From the NCBI GenBank assembly GCA_963839175.1, contig CAWIUB010000024.1:1-39816 (forward strand): a stretch of DNA of 39,816 nucleotides, written 5' to 3'. The stretch comes from CAWIUB01 sp963839175. Lineage in GTDB: Bacteria; Actinomycetota; Actinomycetes; Mycobacteriales; Jatrophihabitantaceae. Position numbers and translations under genes: made by a program. Shown one piece after another: positions 34,008 to 39,816 of this stretch; position 1 is the first letter of the stretch; each line of letters begins with the position of its first letter. The notes beneath the pieces are model-generated. The model was not told where the DNA came from, ran no database searches, and worked only from the letters and a program-made list of their open reading frames with translations.

Positions 34008-34547
34008 TCAAGGTCGTTCCTGCCCGCGCCCGCGGCGCGGGCGGGGCTCCACCTGGACTCCGGCTGCGCTCCGGCGAGTTCGGCGCCTAGCAGGAGCAGG
34101 CCGGGATGTGAGCATGGCCTGCTCGCCGGTGGCGGTTCTAGGGTTGGGGGTGGCCCGGGAGTGGCTTGTCCGAAGAGCCGGTCTATCGGGGTGTGAGCCG
34201 GCCGCGCTGGATGCAGCGTCGTTCCCCGATTGCCCTCCCGGGTCCTTGCTGGTGCCGGTGTCGCGTCGGCGTGCGTCCTCGAGCATCCGCTTGTAGAGCG
34301 TGTCGCTGATCTTGCGTTTGAGCGATCGCAGCGCGCACTTGCCGGTCATCCCTTCGTCGATCTTCTTGTCGTAGTAGGCGCGGCCCTCGGTGCCGCGGTG
34401 GCGGATCTGGCTGACCGCGGCCATGTGGATGACGTAGTTCAGCTGCCGGTTCCGCCGGGACAGCCGGTAGATGACCCGGTCTGCGGAGGAGACCTCGATC
34501 GGGGCGGTGCCGTTGTAGGAACCCCGATGGCCAGGCACGTCGTGCAC
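34008..34547 (-). pseudogene. IS110-family transposase C-terminal fragment
   Basis: From about 34520 the minus strand encodes SYNGTAPIEVSSADRVIYRL, SRRNRQLNYVIHMAAVSQIR, HRGTEGRAYYDKKIDEGMTG and KCALRSLKRKISDTLYKRML. This is the C-terminal Tnp_IS116/IS110/IS902 region. A Ser/Arg/Pro-rich tail follows, as in several streptomycete IS110 proteins. The catalytic N-terminal DEDD domain is absent. It is different from the IS110 gene at 2256-3610. Confidence 0.7.
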
Positions 34548-34826
34548 CGGCGTAACGGCCAGGTCGACGAATACCAGGAACTGCCCGACGCCGAGCAGCT
34601 GGAACCCGACGTGGTGACCGTGACCTTCCCCGACGGGTCGCTACGGTCCTACCACGTCGAAGACGGACTCGGCGGTGTCGGCTTCGAGTTCGCGCAAGCC
34701 GGAATCCTGGTGCTGCGCTTCCAAGACAGCGACCATCTGCTGGCCGCCTTCGCGCCCACCGCCTGGACCTCGGTCAGCGGCACCGCACTCGGCGACCGCG
34801 GCCGCCGATCCTCCAGCGGCCGCTGA
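34527..34826 (+). CDS. Hypothetical protein
   Basis: A 99-aa frame starting MARHVVHRRNGQVDEYQELP, with 'DVVTVTFPDGSLRSYHVEDG' and 'AQAGILVLRFQDSDHLLAAF', which suggest a small beta-rich protein. TAGGAA is five bases before the ATG. It begins exactly where the IS110 fragment breaks off, so the upstream part of its transcript or promoter may derive from that insertion. No family recognised. Confidence 0.5.
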   Translation: MARHVVHRRNGQVDEYQELPDAEQLEPDVVTVTFPDGSLRSYHVEDGLGGVGFEFAQAGILVLRFQDSDHLLAAFAPTAWTSVSGTALGDRGRRSSSGR

Positions 34827-34867
34827 AGTCCACCACAGAGACTCACAGCAGACCGGCCCGCACCATC

Positions 34868-34882
34868 CACCGTGGTGGGCTA
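34868..34882 (+). repeat. ACCGTGGTGGGCTAG repeat, left of IS1182
   Basis: The same 15-base word occurs right of the element at 36902-36916 and, partly, again from 36917. The element sits in a short tandem repeat whose CTAG is its target. Confidence 0.6.
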
Positions 34883-34883
34883 G

Positions 34884-36897
34884 GTGGCTGGTGTTTTTCG
34901 TCGCGTGGCGGTGCCGCGTCTTGTTGATCATCTCTGGGAGCATGTGCCTATGCCGCAGGGACGTGGTTGCCGGGGTGAGTCGTGACGTTGGGGCTGGCGC
35001 CGAGGCAGGCTGATTTGTTCCGGTCCACGGCCGGGTTCTGTGACGGCCGGGTCGGACCGGAGTCGATCTACGGGCTGCTGCACCGGGAGTGTCACCGGCT
35101 GTTCCCCGATGAGATGTTCGCCGACCTGTTCACCGATGTGGGCCGACGCAGCGTGCCGCCTCAGATCGTGGCGGTGGTGATGGTGTTGCAACGCATCGAG
35201 GGCTGCAGCGACCGGGAGGCGGCCGACCGGTTCTGCTTCGACGCGCGGTGGAAGTACGCGGCGGGCGGGCTGGATTTCGACTACCCGGGGTTCGTGCACA
35301 CAGTGCTGGTGGACATGCGCGCCCGGCTGGCCGCCTCGGCCGCGCCGGACCGGATCTTCGACATGGTGCTCGAGGTGGCCAAGGCGGCCGGGCTGGTGGG
35401 CCGGCGGCGGGTGCTGGACTCCACAGCGTTGTATGACGCGGTCGCCACGATGGACACCGTCACCCTGGTCCGCTCGGCGATCCGGGGGTTGCTCAAAGCC
35501 GCAGACAGCGAGCTGGCCGGCGAGCTCCGGGCGGTGCTGGGGCGTGATGACGACTACGTCGCTGCGGGCAAGCCGGTGTGTGACTACGACGACCCGGACG
35601 CGCGGGCCGAGCTGGTCGACGCGCTGGCCCGCGACGGCATGGCGCTGCTGGCGGTGCTGGACGGCAGAGAACTCACCGACGCGGTGGCCCAGGCCGCGGC
35701 GTTGCTGGCCACCGTGCTCGGCCAAGACCTCGACCGCGACGAGGCCGGGGTGTTCCGGATCGCCCGGCGGGTCGCCAAAGACCGGGTGATCTCCACCGTG
35801 GATCCCGAGACCCGGCACGGGCACAAGACCGCGGCGCGCGGTTTCGACGGCTACAAGGGGCATGTCGGCATCGACCCCGACACCGAGATCATCACCGCCA
35901 CCACGGTGAGCGCCGGTAACGCCGGGGACGCCAGCGTCGCCGAAGACCTCATCGCAGACCTGCTCGACGAGCACGACACCGACCACGACACCGACACCGG
36001 CGAGGCCACCGACACCGGCACCGGCACCGATGGGGTTGCTGACGAGGTCGTCGAGGCATCCGATACCGCCGGCGAGGCCGCGCCGGGCAGCGACTCTGGG
36101 CAGGCCGGTGATGCCGGTAGCGACGCCGGCTCGGATCAGGCCAGTGTCTACGGCGATAACGCCTACGGCACTGGACAGTTCCACGACCGGCTGGACCAAG
36201 CCGGGATCGAGTCCAAGTGCAAGACCCAGCAGCCGGTCGCCGCGGGCGGGTTGTTCAGCAAGGACCGCTTCGACATCGACCTCGAACAGGACAGCGTGAC
36301 CTGTCCCGCCGGGAACACCGCGCCGATCCGCCGCGGTGCCGACGGGGCCGGCACCGCCAGCTTCGGCCAGGCCTGCACCGGCTGCCCGCTGCGCGAGCAG
36401 TGCACCAAGGCCGCTGGCGGGCGCAGCATCGGCATCGGCCCGTATGAGCAGCAACTCGCCCACGCACGGCACCGGCAGCGTGACCCGGACTGGGTCGCCG
36501 ACTACCGCGCCACCCGACCCAAAGTGGAACGCAAGATCGGGCACCTGATGCGCCGCCACCACGGCGGCAGGCGCGCCCGGGTCCGCGGACAGACCAAGGT
36601 CGCCGCCGACTTCGCCCTGCTCGCCGCCGCCGTCAACCTCGCACGCCTGGCCGCGCTCGCCGTGGCCGGCACGCCGAACCAAGGATGGGCCACAGCGGCC
36701 GGATAGGCCGATCCAGGCAGCACAACGCCGTACCCGGCAGCCACAAGCGGCCGCCACCACCTCACCGCCACCGCAAATCGCTCACAGCAGCACCGATCGC
36801 AGGTCGCGCTCAACTCGACCCAGGCGCCGCGACACCGGCCCACCGGCACTCCGCCGTCAGCGGTCACCCCCTCAGACAGCCGTTCGACACCAGCCAC
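34884..36897 (+). mobile_element. IS1182-family element
   Basis: 2014 bp with ends GTGGCTGGTGT and its complement, flanked by CTAG at 34880-34883 and 36898-36901, a 4-bp palindromic target duplication. It carries one intact transposase gene. It looks complete and recent. Confidence 0.8.
34982..36706 (+). CDS. IS1182-family transposase
   Basis: A 574-aa DDE transposase. The N-terminal DUF772-like region (RSVPPQIVAVVMVLQRIEGC, SDREAADRFCFDARWKYAAG) precedes the first catalytic Asp in 'RRRVLDSTALYDAVATMD'. The second region is 'HGHKTAARGFDGYKGHVGID' with 'ETRHG', and the C-terminal part includes a Cys cluster (ACTGCPLREQCTKAAGG) and 'RPKVERKIGHLMRRHHGGRR' with the Glu. Between about residues 327 and 385 is an Asp/Thr/Gly/Glu-rich low-complexity insert (DTDTGEATDTGTGTDG). 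The GTG start at 34982 follows GGGGTGAG. The gene is intact. Confidence 0.85.
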   Translation: MTLGLAPRQADLFRSTAGFCDGRVGPESIYGLLHRECHRLFPDEMFADLFTDVGRRSVPPQIVAVVMVLQRIEGCSDREAADRFCFDARWKYAAGGLDFDYPGFVHTVLVDMRARLAASAAPDRIFDMVLEVAKAAGLVGRRRVLDSTALYDAVATMDTVTLVRSAIRGLLKAADSELAGELRAVLGRDDDYVAAGKPVCDYDDPDARAELVDALARDGMALLAVLDGRELTDAVAQAAALLATVLGQDLDRDEAGVFRIARRVAKDRVISTVDPETRHGHKTAARGFDGYKGHVGIDPDTEIITATTVSAGNAGDASVAEDLIADLLDEHDTDHDTDTGEATDTGTGTDGVADEVVEASDTAGEAAPGSDSGQAGDAGSDAGSDQASVYGDNAYGTGQFHDRLDQAGIESKCKTQQPVAAGGLFSKDRFDIDLEQDSVTCPAGNTAPIRRGADGAGTASFGQACTGCPLREQCTKAAGGRSIGIGPYEQQLAHARHRQRDPDWVADYRATRPKVERKIGHLMRRHHGGRRARVRGQTKVAADFALLAAAVNLARLAALAVAGTPNQGWATAAG

Positions 36898-36901
36898 CTA
36901 G

Positions 36902-37031
36902 ACCGTGGTGGGCTAGACCGTGGTGGGTAGAACCGTGCCGGGCCGCCCCCAGCAGCCCGACACCCCGGGCCCGGGACACAGACAGGGCACCGGGGTATCG
37001 CTCGGGCCCGATCCATGAACAGTCTCACCCC
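36902..37031. other. Spacer between IS1182 and IS C
   Basis: Begins with one full and one partial copy of the ACCGTGGTGGGCTAG word (36902-36928). Otherwise GC-rich with no gene. Confidence 0.5.
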
Positions 37032-37459
37032 TGTGGGGCTCAACAACCTCGGATCGCCCGGCGGTGGCGTGCTCGGCATGATCGTTTCGGTGTTGTTGTC
37101 GATCATCTACGCGGTTGCACGTGCTGTATTCGGGCTGGTTGTGCTCCGCCGTCGTGGTGAGGCGGTGAAGGATGTCGAGCTGTTGGTGCTGCGCCACGAG
37201 GTGTCGGTGCTGCGACGGCAGGTCAGTCGACCCAGGCTCGAGGCGAAGGATCGGCTGGTGTTGGCGGCGCTGTGCCGTCTGCTGCCTCGCAGGGTGCGGG
37301 GGAGTCGGATCGTGAGTCCGGCGACGCTGCTGCGCTGGCATCGTGAGCTGGTTCGGCGGCGCTGGACCTGTCCGAGGGTTCACCGGTCGGCGGCCGGCCG
37401 ACCACCCACCGCGGCCGCGATCCGAGCGCTCGTTGTTCTGCTTGCGCGGGAGAACCCGA
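37032..37459 (+). mobile_element. IS copy C (rve-type), left part
   Basis: The left end TGTGGGGCTCAACAACCTC differs at one position from the right end of IS B. The element is interrupted at 37459 by RIT copy 3, and its right half is beyond the window. Confidence 0.7.
37078..37459 (+). pseudogene. IS C transposase, N-terminal half
   Basis: Encodes MIVSVLLSIIYAVARAVFGL, DVELLVLRHEVSVLRRQVSR, LALCRLLPRR-type linker, 'RIVSPATLLRWHRELVRRRW' and 'AIRALVVLLARENPS'. It is broken after the first base of the Ser codon, exactly as in IS B. The nucleotide sequence clearly differs from IS B (for example RRVRGS present, RRRGEAVKDV instead of RGRGRAVTDV), so it is a separate IS copy. Confidence 0.75.
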
Positions 37460-38345
37460 GTTATGTGAGGCCGCTGATTATGTGTAGCCGGGCGGATGCG
37501 TCGAGAGCGGCGTGGCGTGGTGGTCGTCCGAGCTTCACATAAGTTCTTGGCCGGCGCGACGCTTCACCTCCATCACAAGTCGTGGAGGTGGGGATGTACG
37601 AAGCGTTCTGGAACGGGCTGTTCGATGTTCGCTGGGAGGAGGCCCCGCTGGGGCCCGAGGCGATTCGGCTGGTCCTGAGGCTGCGCGGTCACGGCTTTGC
37701 CGAGCGAACGTGCCGGGACTACGGGCACGCCGTGGTCCATCTCGGCAGGGTCCTGCATGAAGAGTTGGGTAGCGATCAGGTTCGCGATGTCGGTGTGGTG
37801 GCGGACTTCCTCGCCGGTCATCTGCCGGTGTGTGACTGTTACCGCCGCCCAGTCGGCCGGGCAGAAGAGCCGGTCCGTAGGGGCTTGGCACATCTGCTGG
37901 AGATGCTCTGCGAGGAAGGCGCCATTCCTGCGGTCGTGGTCCACGAACCGGCCTACCACGAGCTGCTCAAGGGGTACTGCCGGTTCCTGCGTGGTGATCG
38001 GGGCCTCGCCGAGACGACGGTGGTCAACTACCGACGGTACGTTCGCGACTTCTTGGTCAGCTGCGGCGATGCGGTGAGCCCGGCGGAGTTGGTGGCACTG
38101 GGTGCGGACGACCTGCTCGCGTTCAGCCACCGGCGAGGTGCGGCGTTGGGGCGCACGGCGTGGAATCACCTAGCCACGGCGTTGTCCAGCTTCTACCGAT
38201 GGCTGGATCTGCGTGGACACGGGGGCGCGCACTTGGTGGCTGCGGTGCCGCTGCGGCGGCGCTACCGTCTCGCCGACGTGCCATGCGCCCTGCCGTGGGA
38301 CCAGGTGAGCGCCTTACTCGCGGTCGTCGATCGGCACGAGCCGAA
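37460..38345 (+). mobile_element. RIT element copy 3, truncated in window
   Basis: The first 886 bp of the RIT, matching copy 1 up to 17619 with Lys at the variable RitA position. It is interrupted by the IS256-family element. The last three bases of the window (gag) fit the start of the target duplication, so the rest of the RIT may continue outside. Confidence 0.85.
37594..38345 (+). pseudogene. RitA (copy 3), interrupted by IS256
   Basis: Encodes the first about 250 residues of RitA, identical to copy 1, ending at RHEP-N where the IS256 element begins. The whole catalytic domain with Arg, HxxR and Tyr lies after the break. The frame runs 25 codons into the IS before a stop. Confidence 0.8.
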
Positions 38346-39813
38346 GAGGTTGTCCCGCTTCCCGTTGAACTTCGGTGGCGGTCCTCATGATCGTCAGGCG
38401 GCGATCACGTTGTCATTATGACGGGTGGCACTGACAGTTTGTGCGGCGACATGCTCATCGAGGGCGACGCGAAGCGCGGGCAGGTGCAGGTGACCGTTGA
38501 CGCGACGGAATTGCTTGCTCGCCTCGGTCATCCCGGCCGCGCACCAGCGCAGCGCCATGTTCCCGTTCTGCCAGTTCTTCACGTTCATCGAGTGATCACG
38601 TGCGATCGAGATCATCGACTCGATGCTGTTGGTCGAGCGCAGCGTGCGCGCCAGCGTCGGCGAGACACCCAGGCGCAGCACTGTCAGCGTCTCGACCAGC
38701 CCCTCGCGCAGCGACGCGGCCGCGCCGGGATGGGTGCGCTCCAGTTCCTTGGCCAGCGCTTCGAGCTGTGCTTCGGCCACGATCGCCGACTTGGCGTGGT
38801 AGGCCGCACGCATCCGCTTGGTCACCGTCGCGGCCAGATGATCGGGCAGCTTGTCCGCTACGTTTCTGATCTTGTGGAGTTGGCAGCGCTGAATCACCGG
38901 ATGATCGAAGACCCGGACGACTGCGGCCCGCAGCGCCTTGCCGCCGTCGATGCCCACGAAGATCGGCCGCGCGGTGTCCAGGCCGCGCTCACGCAGCCCG
39001 GTCAGCAGATCGGTGACCACGCTGGTGTTCTCCGTGCTGCCTTCGGCCAGCCCGAGTGGGTGCTTGGTGCCGTCGATGCCGATCCCGAGTGCGACCACGC
39101 ACAGGTGCTCGCCGAAGTGCACCCCGTCGATCATCAACGCGACCAGGTCCAGCTCGTGCAGCGGCGCGGCGAGCAACTCGGCCAGCGCGGTCTCGGTCGC
39201 GGCCACGAACCGGCGGCTGACCGCGGACTTGCTCGTCGAACGAGCCGACTTCTCGACACGCTGCCCGACCGGTTCCAGCCCGAACGGGTAGCGGCGCGAG
39301 GACAGGCCGGCCAGCATCCGACCCATCGCCATCCGGCCCAGGATCTCGGTCGAGGAGAACAGCTCGTAGGCCGGCACGGGCAGCTCGCCCGAGCCGTCCG
39401 CGGCGCGTATCCGCGGCCGCTCGATCGGCACCCGTCGTCCACCCAGGGTGACCGACCCGGCCTCGCTGCCATGACGCACCGCCGTCCGGTCCGGGTCGTG
39501 CTTGCCCTTCGGCCCGCACGCCGCGCTCACGTCCTCGGCCATCATCGCCTGCATCACCTGCAGACCAGTGCCCACAGCCAAGGCCAGCAGGCCTTCCTGC
39601 ACATTCTCGGCGATCTCGCCCATCGCCACACTCACCGTCTCCGGCAGCGCGAGCCGCAGCTCGGCGCTCGTCATCGACGCCCTTGTCTGGTAGTTCTTGG
39701 TCACGGCGGTCCCCTTCTTGTCGAACTTCTTGGCGGAAGCCCGACACCTACCATGCGGCAGGCATCGAGCGGGGGACCGCCACCTCGACTTCTACGAGAC
39801 CCGGGACAACCTT
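38346..39813 (-). mobile_element. IS256-family element
   Basis: 1468 bp with ends GAGGTTGTCCCG and complement of AAGGTTGTCCCG; a second matching block, GGTGGCGGTCC, lies about 20 bases inside each end. The left target is GAGCCGAA (38338-38345). Only its first three bases, gag, are visible on the right (39814-39816). Confidence 0.75.
38394..39704 (-). CDS. IS256-family transposase
   Basis: A 436-aa mutator-type DDE transposase. Features include 'RIRAADGSGELPVPAYELFS', the first Asp in DLVALMIDGVHFGEHLCVVA, the second in ARPIFVGIDGGKALRAAVVR with RCQLHKIRNVADKLPDHL, and the Glu in RSTNSIESMISIARDHSMNV. All three are present. The GTG at 39704 has GAAGGGGAC upstream. The gene is intact and fills the element, so this IS is likely functional. 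Confidence 0.88.
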   Translation of the reverse strand: MTKNYQTRASMTSAELRLALPETVSVAMGEIAENVQEGLLALAVGTGLQVMQAMMAEDVSAACGPKGKHDPDRTAVRHGSEAGSVTLGGRRVPIERPRIRAADGSGELPVPAYELFSSTEILGRMAMGRMLAGLSSRRYPFGLEPVGQRVEKSARSTSKSAVSRRFVAATETALAELLAAPLHELDLVALMIDGVHFGEHLCVVALGIGIDGTKHPLGLAEGSTENTSVVTDLLTGLRERGLDTARPIFVGIDGGKALRAAVVRVFDHPVIQRCQLHKIRNVADKLPDHLAATVTKRMRAAYHAKSAIVAEAQLEALAKELERTHPGAAASLREGLVETLTVLRLGVSPTLARTLRSTNSIESMISIARDHSMNVKNWQNGNMALRWCAAGMTEASKQFRRVNGHLHLPALRVALDEHVAAQTVSATRHNDNVIAA

Positions 39814-39816
39814 GAG

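Noticed and set aside
34928..36760. Long minus-strand frame opposite the IS1182 transposase
   Set aside because: No ribosome site or family features; the plus-strand gene has clear DDE motifs and terminal repeats.

Overview
The window is GC-rich actinobacterial DNA. A WhiB-family regulator, Streptomyces/Pseudonocardia-type insertion sequences, GTG starts and typical actinobacterial stress-envelope proteins all point that way, and a Pseudonocardiaceae-like host is my best guess. Coding density is low and many genes are broken. Several recognisable genes differ from an intact frame by a single base, so either the region is decaying or the assembly carries indels. The large RIT, transketolase, glgB, IS1182 and IS256 frames are intact.

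Layout. 1-4870: small hypotheticals, a frameshifted LapA-like gene, an SDR fragment, a frameshifted IS110 transposase with a hairpin over its ribosome site, and small membrane or basic proteins. 5037-7399: a compact minus-strand envelope-stress cluster (GlsB/YeaQ-type, DUF3618, phage-holin-like, helical membrane-anchored protein, 61-aa protein). 7840-14583: broken DMT transporter, coiled-coil protein with a Rho_N-like tail, DipZ-like remnant, full-length transketolase, thioredoxin-reductase-like flavoprotein. 20690-27338: broken hypotheticals, a CBM48 glycogen-binding protein with a Lys/Ala repeat tail, an IS, and glgB. 32475-34826: small ORF, WhiB7-like regulator, helical repeat protein, fragments. 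34884-36897: IS1182-family element.

The most striking content is a set of nested mobile elements. Three copies of one RIT element (recombinase-in-trio; three overlapping tyrosine-recombinase genes ritA-ritB-ritC) lie at 16734-20233, 27836-31335 and 37460-38345. The first two are exactly 3500 bp; the third is cut by an IS256-family element. Each copy sits after the same nucleotide of the same conserved codon (the Glu-Asn-Pro-Ser stretch just before Trp-Gly-Tyr-Arg-Arg) of a different member of one rve-type IS family. In the two complete nests a perfect 28-bp palindrome lies between the RIT and the C-terminal half of the transposase gene. Beside the RIT-palindrome junction there is, in one nest, an IS1595-family element and, in the other, a 184-bp MITE sharing its terminus. 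The RIT faces opposite ways relative to the IS gene in the two nests, so these are separate insertions into a recurring site.

Functional links: glgB and the CBM48 protein suggest glycogen metabolism. The 5037-7399 genes look co-transcribed and act at the membrane. The recombinases, IS elements and MITEs form the mobile portion and explain most of the gene disruption.
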